Origin: Lophius americanus
Taxonomy: Eukaryota > Chordata > Actinopteri > Lophiiformes > Lophiidae
Assembly (NCBI GenBank): GCA_037951165.1
Contig: JBBDHG010000043.1
Span: forward strand, 1,858,501-1,922,500
Length of the DNA: 64,000 bases
Direction of reading: 5' to 3'
Shown: positions 13,317 through 25,900 of the stretch, piece after piece
Numbering within the stretch: position 1 is the stretch's first letter
How the letters are laid out: every line of letters starts with the position of its first letter
The notes under the pieces: model-generated
Told to the model about the DNA's origin: nothing
Databases searched by the model: none
What the model saw: the letters and a program-made list of their open reading frames with translations, nothing else
Program-made: the position numbers and the translations under genes

Positions 13317-16300
13317 GCTCAAACTCACACAGCAACCTTTGGAGCCCTGGAAACTCTACGCAACAGTTGGAGTGCTGCTGGCTATCGACTTCCTGTCACT
13401 CATGATCTGGCAGATTGTGGATCCTCTGCACATTACAGTTGAGGTATAGTACGGATGACACATGAGATCATTTGTCTGTCATCACCCATTTGCAGCGTCT
13501 GCGGCGCCGCTGTCATCAGTCGATTACGCAGTAATGAGACACTGGGCTTTATTTGCTGAAATGTTCTCATTTTGATTCATCTCAAGGATGAAGGAGCGCA
13601 ATCTTAATCAAGGATAAATATATCAATCAAACAAGCACAGCTAAAAAGTACATTAACATGACAATTATGATGTAAATAACTACGATAATGTTGTTTTGTT
13701 TGCACCATGTGGAGATCAAATGTTCTCTCATTGCACCCGGAGCATAGCTATTGTGATGTTTACACAATGACATCGCTTTCCCTCCGATCTGCCTCATGAA
13801 AAATAAATGATACCAGCTGATTGATGGAGACTGGAATAATAATGCATTTTGCATCAAAAATATTATTTCTCAATACGGCCTGGTTAATATTTTAAATCTT
13901 GATAGAGTAACTTTCACAGATTTGCAAAATCCATTGGAAAGAATCACAGCTACATAACGCCGGCAGTCTCATGTCTCTCGCCCTTCTCCTTCATTTCATT
14001 GTTAGAGAAAAGGTTGAAGAAGAAAGAAGCGCTGTAATATGACCCCTTGGCCATGAAAACCCATTCCTTGGCTTTGGAATTGCATTGGTATCATTATTAG
14101 TTTGATAATTATTTTTCTTAAAAAAAACAAAAGAAGAACAAAGGATCTAGCAACAAGCCTTTATTAGAATTATTTTCAATAACACATCCCCATCCCTCGA
14201 CCAATTTCATGGTAATCCATCAAGATTAACTGACCAAACAGTCCAAAATGCCGCTTCACACAATGTTCTAAAAACAAGAAAGTCTCTCTATCAAGAAACG
14301 TTTCAAAATTCAAAGTTCTTCCTTGTTGCACGCTCAACCGTGTTTCATCAAAGTCCATCAAGTAGTTTACGCATAATACATAGAAAATCAGGTGAAAAAA
14401 AACATCAAGCACGGTTAAAGAGAAGTTAAAGGGAAAAAATATCTGCATCTATCTTTTTTTTTCTAGATCCATTCAAAACTAACAGATTCTTATGTCCAAA
14501 GCATCCCACCAAGTTTCCTGAAAATCCCCCTCGTAGTTTCTGTGTTATCCTGCTAAGAGGCAAACAGAGGACACAAGGCTAGAAAAAACACCACCTCCTT
14601 GGTTCCTCTGCTGGAGCATTACAGTTTATTAGATTTTTTGTTTTTCTTTCATGCTCTACAGCAGGGGGGTCAAACTCAATCACAGACGGGGCCAAAATTA
14701 AAAACTGAGTCCGCATAGAGGGCCGAACAGAGCTGCTATAGGCAACGTTTAACCTGAGGTATTATGACAATTTATTCTTATTTTATTCACCAGTTTTATG
14801 GAATTCTGACCAAACCAAGGGAACAGAAAAATACTCAAATTAAAGATGATGAAAAGTTTTTATTCACAGTCATCAACAGCCAGAAAACTATATTTTCAAG
14901 TTAGATCTATGATTTTTCTGATTTTACTTAACAAAATCTACAAAAGGAACTTTAAATAATCCTTGATAAATGGCTGGGCTGATTAAGCCTTTTCTTTCTT
15001 CTTCCATAATAAAAAACCAAAAGCAGACCCTTGGTATCTTTCACTGCAGTCAGGAGCAGCTGCACCTCAGAAAACAGGAAGGTGCAGTAAGAGCTTCCAG
15101 GGAACATTTCACATTAAATGTAAGCAAATACGTGTTTTCTCGTTTTTAACAACATTCACGCAAGTTGATTAAAACATGTGTTGTAAGCGCTCTGTCATAC
15201 GTGCGTCTTACTTATATGTTTACAACGAGTAATTTAAATTAGTCTCTCAGCCATATCACCTCCCGGGTTCCCTTAACAACTTTTCTAAAGATCGTAATCC
15301 TTAGAAAGTTTATCCTGAAGTTTATCAGAGTGACTGGATAAACGCTGATGTCTGACAACAGAGGAGCCGGGAGATGAGCTTGAGAAAGGACGGCTCCAGA
15401 GCCGTCCTTTCTCAAGCTCAAGTTTCAAGCCTTGGCCTTGAGTTTGACAAGTTATGTGAAGACGATGTATTTAAAATTCAAGTCTGGCCAAAGGATATAT
15501 AAGTTCATGCCATTACTCACAATCTCTGCCCCTCATTGAGAGGAAAACTATTTTTGACTGTTTCTATTTATCTATTTGAGTATGATAAAGTAATTATGAA
15601 TGATTGACACCGGACGGATGGATGAAACTAGAAACTAGAAACTAGAGCGGCACATGATAGACGGAATACCTCCTCCAATGCCAAACAACCCTCTACATTC
15701 CTGTCCTGGGTGTCTGGCACACACCCCACCCTACTACAATAGCTTGTAGAATTCGGTCCAGTTGTTTCTGCATAATTAGGGAAAACGATGAAAAATACTC
15801 AAAAACAAACAGACATGGCTGAAAACAGAACCTCCTTGGTGGAAGTAATTAAATGCACCGTGTGTTTGGACTGAGTTCTTGCTGAGCACACATTTAAACA
15901 GTTCTGCCTAATTAGCAGCCAGTGGTGGCTTAAGTGTTAGACTTAGTAATTACTAGCTGAGAGCAGCTGCCTGCTGCATCATGTTGTCTTCGGTTCCAGA
16001 AAGAATACAATAAAAAAAACGTCTATATATATATATATGCATGTTAATAGTTGTATAGTTTTTATATACATTATCCATTTGTTTCACACCAGGGATGATA
16101 CTACCCATCTGGAAATGCTGCACAGGGGGATGTCCCATCTTTTGCTGCAAAAAGACTAGATACCAACAATAAAGGAACTAACTCGTCCCATTATTGCTCC
16201 ACAGCAACCCAAGTGGTCCAAAACCGCTTATTTGGGGTCTGGTTGTGGCCTCAGATTCAGAACATTTACGCCTGAGGCCAACTTAAGCACATTATCTGAC

Positions 16301-19300
16301 AAGAAAAAATTCTAAGCTCCACAAACGGGACCCTCTCCTCCCCGTGACTGTCCTGTCTATGAAGACCAAAAACAGGGTTGGAGACACTGGGAAACCTTAG
16401 GTGAAGTTGTGGGTTTCATTTGAAAACAAAGATGAAACTTCATCATGGCTTTCATTTACATTTATTTTGCAAACTATTTTGTCATAAGTAGCTTAAAATC
16501 GATGTTCCTATAGGCATTAGTATGTATTAACACTGTTCGAACACCACATCCATGTTTGATGAAGACTTGAATGGGACATAAAACTCACACACTGACCCAC
16601 ATTGAGCTGCACTGTCTTTATAAAGTGCTTTAACCCCTCCGACAGCTATAGAACTTCTAAAGTCATTATCTACATAAAATTGGCTTAAATGGATTTTTTT
16701 TTTTACAAAGCCTTGATGTGCAGAGTATCTGTCCAATGAATTTAAAGAACTCTGGATATCTGATACCCTTCTAATGCAGGCATGTATATCTGAGTTACAG
16801 GAAAGACCTATTTACCCCGGGGATCGACCCTACAGTGTCTGGAGCTTTTGCTTACTGTACTTTTTTTTGGCTCCTTCTCCTCTTTGGCTCCTTCTCCTCT
16901 TTGGTGCTTTCTCATCGTTTCTTTATATCTCCTCTCCTTATGCTTCCATTACCCCCCCCCCCCTTCTTCCATTTCCCCATGTGAGCAGAAGTTCACTAAG
17001 GAGGCCCCTAAAGAAGATTTGGATGTCCTGATTCAGCCCTTGTTGGAACACTGCAGCTCGGAGAAGATGAACACGTGGCTCGGTATCTTCTCTCTCTTAC
17101 CCTCTCATATCTCAATCTGTTACTTTGCTCTCAGCCGTCGCCCTGCTCCGTTTTAAAGGTCCCTGTCACACATGGACATACGGAGACACATACGCAAACG
17201 TATCAACACACACAAACTCCTGAATTAAACAGGTCTTGATCCTCCTCTTCCCGCATCCTCCGCCACCCCCTTATCCTTGATTCCTTCTTTTTTTTTCTCC
17301 ATCGCCTTTTTTTTCCCTCCTTGCTTCTCTGTTTGTCAGCCCACGCTGTCCCCCGCTCCCTGTCTGTCTCTCTGCTGTCTCTCATAGCATGGCAGCTCTT
17401 ATGAAAGCATATTGGTGCTGAAATTCAAATAATGTGGGTCACAAACTGGGCCATCGCCCCATAGCATTTCCTCTCTCACGGATGGCGCTTTAATAAGAGG
17501 CAATAAACGATGGACAGACTGGAGAAGTGTCAAACCTACTCAGTCACAGATTCCCTTTTTCTTCCCTGCTTTTCTCTTTCTATTATGATTAGATTCTCAT
17601 TTGTCTGTCAGTCAGCCCGACTCTGACTGGCTTTCATCATTTTCAACCAACTATTGTTGCAGCATTTTGGATTTTTACGCCCCTGCACTAATCGGTTTTA
17701 GTTGCGTTCTCCCTGCATGCTCATACTGAACTGTTACAGTCTCCTACCTCAGTTCCCAAAAAAATGGACATTTAAAAAAGCCCTCTAAAAGTCAGTTTTC
17801 AGAAAGGTAATATCCAGCAGGCGACTAAACTTTGCATTGTAATTAGATAAAGCTAGATTCGTTAAATGATGTTAGCATCTTTTAAATAAATCAATAAAGA
17901 TGTTCTCTCTTTGCATAATGATGTGTCTGACCCTTCTCTCTCCTTCTCTCCTTCTCTCCTTCTCTCCTTCTCTCCTTCTCTGACCCTCTTCTCAGAGATC
18001 ACAGTCAGTATTGTAGAATGATTTCTTATAGTTATAAATATATGCAGTGGCCAAAAATCTGTGGTTTATTATTTTTATTTGATTCTACTGTATTAATCTG
18101 GTACTCCACGGCACGTGTTACAGATATCTAGAAGGACTGATTAAAACCAATCAGCCATAATATTATAACCACTGACAAGTGAATGGGATGAGTTAGGATA
18201 TTTTAGGCATCAAGTGAAAATTGTGAAAAATAGACAAACACAAGGATCTGAGTGACGCTGACAAGGGCCTAATTATTATGACTGCAGGCATTTCTGGATG
18301 TCAAAAGAAGGACAACTGTTGAATCAGGGAGAGGTTCACTGATACCCATGGTTAGCAAAAGCTGGTCTGAAAGAGCTACTGTATCACAATTTACTCACTA
18401 ATTTAAAGCAGATTCTGACAGAAAAATGAAAAAAGGACCAACGCAATTTTCAGCAGGTAGTCATAATGGGATAGCTGATTGATGTCTGATTGTATCCCTG
18501 TATAAAACTCTATAAAAAATATTCTTTTATTATCATTAGATGACTTTTGGTGCAGAGCCTTTTTTGTCTAGTATTATGGAACTGAGTGATGTTTCTTCAG
18601 TAACGGTCTATAGATATGCTGGTTGCTGTGTGACGCTGTATTTAGATAAAGTGGTGCTTTGTTTATGGCCAGAGCTCACAAGGTAAAATTCACAGATTTA
18701 ATCTTAATTTTCATTTTATAGTGATATATTTTATATTTTGATTTTGACCTGATGATCAGGCTGGATGAAAAAGTCAGGAGATCACCAAACGGACTGCAGA
18801 TCATCCTGAGGTCGACTCTTTGCGTTGATTTTCATGATGAACCGTCCAGTAGTTGCTGAGATATTTCAACAAAAAGAACAAACTGGTGAGGGAAGAATTG
18901 AGGCAGGATTGTTGCAGCAAACGCCAAGATATCATTATATTTCCAATAATCCTGTTTAATTGCGTCCTTTGACTTTTAAACATAAGGATCCCATTTTGAG
19001 ATGCAAGCTTGCCGACAAGAATTTGTTGTCTCCCAGCTGATTTCGGGTGATGCCCGGTTGATTAATTCTCAGAGAGCTCCCACCAGAGCCTCAGAAGAAA
19101 CAGTTTTTTCAAGATGTGTTGTTCTCCCTCTTACCGACAAATTGACTTTGACACGTAAAATCTATAGAGTGACCTCCGACTCATCGAGGAGGTCAAAGTA
19201 AGGCAGCGTGTGCGGGATGGAGGGCTGTTGTTTGTGTTCTTTGGAAGATTACTTCTTTGAAGGAGAACAATGTTATTAAGAACAGTCAACAGGCAACATC

Positions 19301-22300
19301 AGGAAGATCACAGCAGCTCATGGTTTTCATATCAATCGTGATTAACCTGTGGCTCTGCTGATACAACAGTAGCAGAATAGCTAATTCTACCAGGATTACA
19401 ACATATGTGAATAAGTATTTCAACAAAATGTATGTATGAAGAAAAAGCAAATGCTGAAGTATAGATAACTAATAATAATTAATCATTTGTATTCATTCGT
19501 ATTAATATTTTCAGAATGAGTTTGTTCGCTTTTAGTTTCACATTTTTTCTCTTCTGATTTTCAAAATAATCCCCGGTTGTTTTCAAACATAAGAGATTCT
19601 TTGCGACAACCAAAGAAGTCATCAGGGGGACCTTTACTCATGCTGCTATTCTTCTGTCACAGATAACTCCTGACACAGCCACACTTCCTGTTACTCAGAA
19701 CAGTTGACCCCAAATACTTAAACTCCTTCTTCACCTCTGCTCCTTCATCCTCACTGTTCCGCATGCCTCCCTTTCATTGACACACATGTATTCTGTCTTG
19801 CTGTGACTGAACTTCATTCATCTTCTCTCCAGCACACACCTCCACCTCTACAGATTTCCTTCCGTATGCTCCCTGCTCTCACTACAGATCACAATGTCAT
19901 CCTTGAAAACATTATAGTCTAGGGAGACTCCATTCTGACCTCATCCTTCAGTCTGTCCATCAGCTTAGCAAACAAGAAGGGGCTCTGAGCCAATCCTTGA
20001 TGCAGTCGCAACTTATTTTTAAACCCCCCGTCACTCCGACTACACACCTCACCGCCGTCATTCTGCTCTCACACGTATCCTTTACCACTCTAAAGTAGTT
20101 CTCTGTCAGTCCAGACTTCCTCGACAACCCCAGAATTCCTCCCTCGACAGCCTGTTGTACGCTTTCGTTAAATCCAAAAAGAGACAATGCTTGTGGTCTT
20201 CTCTATACATCTCCATCAGTACTCTCAAAAACAAACTGAGCATCTGTCTCGCTCTGTGGCAGGAAAACTATACTTCTGCTCACAAATGCTCACCTTTTTT
20301 CTTAAACTAACTTCCACTACTCATTCCCAGATCTTCATCGTGTGGCTCATCAGCTTCATACCTTTGTAGTTTCTACAGCTCTGCATATCAACCTATCCTC
20401 TTGAAATCAGCACCAGTACACTTTTCCTCCTTCCTCCTGAGGAGTGGAGCTCCTCCTTCCTCCTGAGGAATGGAGGACCCTCACGCTCTCCAAGATAGTG
20501 TTAAACAATCTAGATAAATGCCATCTCTCTTAGACATCTCCACACCGCCACCGGTATGTCATCAATACCAACCTGCCCTTTAATTTTTTATCCCCTTCAA
20601 TGCCCAACGCCGTCCTCTTATTTCATCCTTATTTATCCTTTCAACTTCCTGATTCGTCATTCTCTCATTCCCCAACCTTCTCTCCCTCTCATTTTTTATA
20701 TTCCCATATTCTGAATACCCCCGAACAACAGTTTCAAAATTCCCCCGGTAAACAGGTTATACGACTGTTAACGTCTACGTTACTGTTTTATGACTGCATC
20801 ATCAAACGTTTACAAGCGGAGGAGGCATAGTTCCATACCTTGTGAAACACATAGCTGAGCAAAAATGTTCTAGGGATCATGGGAAAACTGTAAACTCTAG
20901 TAATTAGCTAGTTATTGCATTCTCTTTTATTTAAATCTCACGCGGTGTCCCACGTTGTTGGAATCGGCTTGTTTTCTTCACGGCTGCTGGTTCACTCTTC
21001 TTACCTTCATTCTCTCCCTGCTTCCTTTTCCCTGTAGGGGTGGTTTATGGCTACAAGGGTCTGCTGCTGCTGCTTGGAATATTTCTGGCTTACGAGACCA
21101 AGTCTGTCTCCACAGAAAAGATCAACGACCACCGGGCTGTGGGGATGGCTATTTACAACGTTGCTGTGAGTGTTAAAAAAAAACACGCCTGAACTCCTGT
21201 TACTGAGGGCTGTCGTCCACTTTCTGCTTCCTTTGCAAAGAATCACATTTAATAGCATTCAATGGCAATAAATCCAATTTGTATCGCCCCGTAGGAGAAC
21301 ATTGTCATAGCGTATCCGAGGGGAGATAATCGTTACCACTGCCTCCGTGTTTAGTTTGCTTGTGGCTGAGATATCAGCCTTCCAGATGATTCTTCCCGCT
21401 TAATGCAGGGCAAAGCAGGCGACTGACCAGAGTGTCAAGACTTTCCAGCTGCCAGGGCTTAAGAGCGGCATTCTCAAGGGTATACTCTTTGCAAGTCTAT
21501 AAAAGTTAATGGAGTTCATACTTAAGTGGATGCTCCCCTAATCCCTCTGTGGTGTAGTTTCCCTATTTGAGTAGATTACTGTTTAAATGTGACAGAACAT
21601 TGCAATGAAATACTTCCTGTGCAGCTGCAACAGAGAGTACAATTATATCGCTCCAAAGTTTATCCATGGAAGTCCGTTGCGAGTACAGCAGAGCAAAAAT
21701 TGACGATGTGTCTTCTCGAAACGAGCTCTGGGATGTGCTGAACATCACATATTGATCATCGAATAGAAAATTCTAGTCCATTTTCCTGTAATGACGGGTC
21801 GGGCAGCATTATGAGACACAGAAAGAGGATTGTATATGAAATATTCAAGCTTCTCCTCAGGTACAAATTGAGATTGGATTCTTTAAAATGCAGATGCCTG
21901 AATGCATTTCTGTTCAAATCATTATACTGGCAGCTGCTTTTTTAGTCTGAATCATATATTTTGAGGCTTATGTTGCCTGTGGGGCTATGATACTAGCAGA
22001 TATTTCTCAGGTCTCCTTTCTAATTTGTTCTCCATGGAACTTCCTGGTGAGATAAAGATTAAATAAAGTCAGTGAAATAGGAAAAGCATGCCTTACAAAC
22101 ATGTTTACCTTCCTATTCCAGCTGAGTGCTTTGTGCTTCAGCTTTGGTGTTAAGCTTATTTATGGGAGGAATCCTGCTGCAAACGATTGCGCACACACAC
22201 ACATGTTGTTTAAGAACGAACCCATTCAGACATTAAAGTATAGCAATAACTGCTGCCATCAGATAAACGTTTCGCAATGACTTAATAGCAAGTGAATCAT

Positions 22301-22943
22301 CCCAAACCGAGACACATTGATGCAGTTTACACCGACATCGCTGCCATTACCCTCACTTTAACCACTTAAGAGAAATACTTGATTGTATTTTCTGAGATCC
22401 TTGACACAGAGTACCTTAATTGATGTCAAATGTCAGAGAAAAGTGTTTCTGTCGCTCGCATTTGCTATTATGATAAAAAAAGAAACGGAAAGCCGGCGAA
22501 AAAAATCTTTTTTTTCTATAACAGATATTTTGCCAGAAGTTCCTGTGCCTGCTTGCATTCCATTTATAACAATAATAATAATCATAAAAATGTTATCTTC
22601 ACTTGTTAGATAAATGAATATAAAGATAAAAAACATTTGTGAAGGTATAAACATGTTAAAACATAATTCGAAATGAATTCCAAAAGGGTTTGTAAAAAGT
22701 CAATACATATAGAAAAATCACATAATAAAAAATGAGAAAATAAAAAGAATGCTATAAAAAAATAGCTGTTTAAAGGTTAAACTAAAGTGCATTTAAAGAC
22801 AAAAGCAGGAGAACGGATGAGTGCAAGAGCTGAATAAAAGCTGATGTAATTAGGATTGTTTTAGGCTACCTTTAAGTAAATAAAAGAGGAAGCAGCTTAA
22901 CGAGCATCCAAACATGTATCAGCTTATACTTTGTGGATTAAAT

Positions 22944-22976
<33 letters not shown>

Positions 22977-25900
22977 GTAATCAGTGAATGGATTGTTCTC
23001 GCCTCCTCCATCCAGGAGAGGATTCATCATTGATCATTATTCATGCCTATTTATGAGCGCATTACATTCTGCTCGCGGGCTCATTCCCTCACATGGTTTC
23101 ATAATGTGCGCCGCGTCTAATGTTATTATTTTATGTTATGATATACACATTTCATTTTTATGATGATGTCAATAGTTGATGATGTCTTTAAAGAGGCCTC
23201 CTTCCTCTTTGCTAAGCTGGCAGCTCCAGGCCTTGATGAGATGACAATGTGGTGATAGTCAGCGGGCTGTTACCACTTCAGTCGTGACTTTTTAATGCTG
23301 TTTCCACATGGGAACCCTCCCCGGAATGATAAACAGATGCCTAATGCGTTAATGGATGTGATTTGCCTCCCCTCTCACGCTCTCATGCTCACTCTCTGCT
23401 TTATTCTCCACCTCCTCGTCTCTACCACAACCTTGCCTCCTTCTTTATTTCACCTCTCCTTGCTTTCCCTCTCATCCAACCCCTTGTTCACTCCATCTCT
23501 TCTCTCTCTCTCTCTCTGTCTTGCTCTGTCTTTTTTTCCCCTGGCAGGTGTTGTGTCTGATCACAGCCCCGGTGACTATGATCCTGTCGTCGCAGCAGGA
23601 CGCCTCCTTTGCCTTTGCCTCTCTTGCAATCGTCTTCTCTGCCTACATCACTCTGGTGGTGCTCTTTGTACCCAAGGTGCCCCGGCTTCTTTACTCACAC
23701 CTTTAAGAGGAATCTGCAGCACACACACATAGAAGTGCAATCCCACCGCAGCCAAACCAAAGGTCAAACTACGATGGTCTTAGTTTCTTTCGGAAGAGGG
23801 TTCAGCCTCCGCTGCAGAGAGCATGAACATGAGAAACTTCTTCCGAAGGACTCATTCATGCTCAGAGCTCTGCATTTTAGAACTCACCAACATATGCTTT
23901 CATGTTGGGACTAACTGTGTCATCAAAATAAAGAAGTTAAATATAGATGCTTACTTTAATATAAGAAGCCTTTGAATGTGTAGCAGCTATAAAGAGTTGG
24001 CGTGAGGAAGAAGATCCTGTGACACAGACTCTTTTTTTTGAGAGCAGCAGCTGTAATCATTTGTTGTTTGATAAATAAAAGAAAAGTTAGATAGAACACA
24101 TGATCTCTGCTGAGGACGGAGGAAAGAGTCACACCTACAGTGATTCAAACTTCATTAACTGGAGCTCTAAGGAAAAAGCAGAAACACAGCAGTGAGCGCC
24201 AAACACACCAAAGAAATCCCTGGTATGAGGAAAAAAATGAAAGTGTCAGACCCTCAAAATTGTCTTCATGGATCATTTCTAAGCCTGCGGTCGAGCATGA
24301 GAGACGTGGCTAAAAGGGCTGAAAATATTAAAACATTTGTTCTCAGCAGGTTCTCACAATAAATGCATGATTCATTCAGCTTGCTGCACTCTCAGGCCTG
24401 ACTTTGTGCTCTATTGACTTCCCGGTCCTGTGGCGATCCAGATGCGGCGCCTCATCACCCGCGGTGAGTGGCAATCGGAGCAGCAGGATACTCTGAAGAC
24501 CGGCTCGTCCACCAACAACAACGACGAGGAGAAATCCCGCCAGCTGGAGAGAGAGAACAGGGAGCTGCAAAAGATCATCCAGGAGGTGAAGACATACCCA
24601 ATCCATCTCAAGAAATGACTGACACATATATAAGTGTTATTGTTCTTATTCTTATTGGGAAACCTGCAAATGCCAGACACATAATGAACGCATCAAAATG
24701 AGAGAAGAGGTTTTCTTCATTCTGGAACTGGAGGGACATGTTATATAATCCGAAGAGTGTCTTCACGTACTTAATGGTTATCAATATTCGTAATCCTTTT
24801 TATAAGGATAGTATGAAAAAGGAACTATTTTAGGTTTATATCAGTATGTGTTTGATTGGATTGTCTACTATAACAAAATGCGTAAAAGTAAAACTCAGAG
24901 AAAAAAATGTTTTGACATGATTTAAAATTTTTCTTAATTGTCAATTATTAATGAATTATTAATTTATATTCAATAACAGGACCTCATTTCAATGGCTGCT
25001 CTCTTTGTTTGTTTGTTTGTATCTGCTTGTGGACGTCTAACTCTAAATTCATAAGAAGGAAAATAGAAAAAAGGACCAATACATTAGCATAAGCTAATAT
25101 TCTACTTTTAACTTAAAACACACCAATCAGCCATAACATTATAATCTGACTGGGGAGGACATTGATTACTTGTCAGTACCTGTCAATGGCTGAGATATAT
25201 TATATTATCTCTGCAACATTTTTCTAAGCTGCATGAAAAACGGGGAAGTGTGAAGATGTGGAGACTTTGACAAAGGCCAGAGTGGCGGCTCGAGATTTGC
25301 AGGTCTTGTTGGGTTTCCAGGTCTGCAGTGGTTTGTCATTACCAAAGTGGTCCAAGGAGGGACAACTCATTCTATGACTTACTTTGAGCACATGCACTTC
25401 AAACAGTATCATGCTAAGAGAGTCCGATCCAAACGAAAGAGCTACTAGCAAAAGATTGCTGAAAAAGTTACTGCTGGTTCTGATGGAAATGTTTCAGAGT
25501 CACGGAGCGAAAAAGGGACCGAAACAATATGATCCGGGTGGTCTTGAGGTTACGGCCAATGGGTGCAGATCATGTGCTAGTTACTATAGTTCAGTGGACT
25601 ATATACAGACATGATTGGATGTGACAGGAGGAGAAAAAAGCCGCGATAATTCATGTATTATGGAGAAAATTGGCAATCAGGAGGTCGACGCTTATTTGCG
25701 CTCGGCTGCACAAGATATGAGTTCAGCATCGACGCTGCTTCGCGCCTGTGTGTAAGTGTCGCAGTGAAGGATATGCAATGTTGAGTTAGGCAACTGTGTC
25801 ACGCTTCAACAGTTCCGCTGCCAGATACTCATAGAAATAGTAGTTCACATGTGAATAATACACAACTGACTGACACACAGGTCCGTTATTAAAAAGTATT

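Larger units (their letters stand above)
13444..16988. other. gabbr1 intron after TM4 exon
   Basis: No exon found. Holds repeat family B pieces (14490-14615 and 15735-15845), a hAT-like element (14661-15451) containing a perfect palindrome, a short (TA)n run near 16025, and a pyrimidine-rich run (16860-16985) before the next acceptor. Confidence 0.6.
17083..21037. other. gabbr1 intron before TM5 exon
   Basis: No exon found. Contains a CTTCTCTC-type pyrimidine array (17937-17990), a Tc1 fragment (18143-18420) and an antisense RTE-like LINE (19640-20760). Stretches 18420-19640 and 20760-21030 show nothing I recognise. Confidence 0.6.

Noticed and set aside
23295..23732. Plus-strand ORF of 145 codons
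   Set aside because: Wrong frame over the TM6-TM7 exon and its CT-rich acceptor tract.
24376..24680. Minus-strand ORFs with Leu/Val-rich segments
   Set aside because: Antisense of the gabbr1 coiled-coil exon at 24442-24585.
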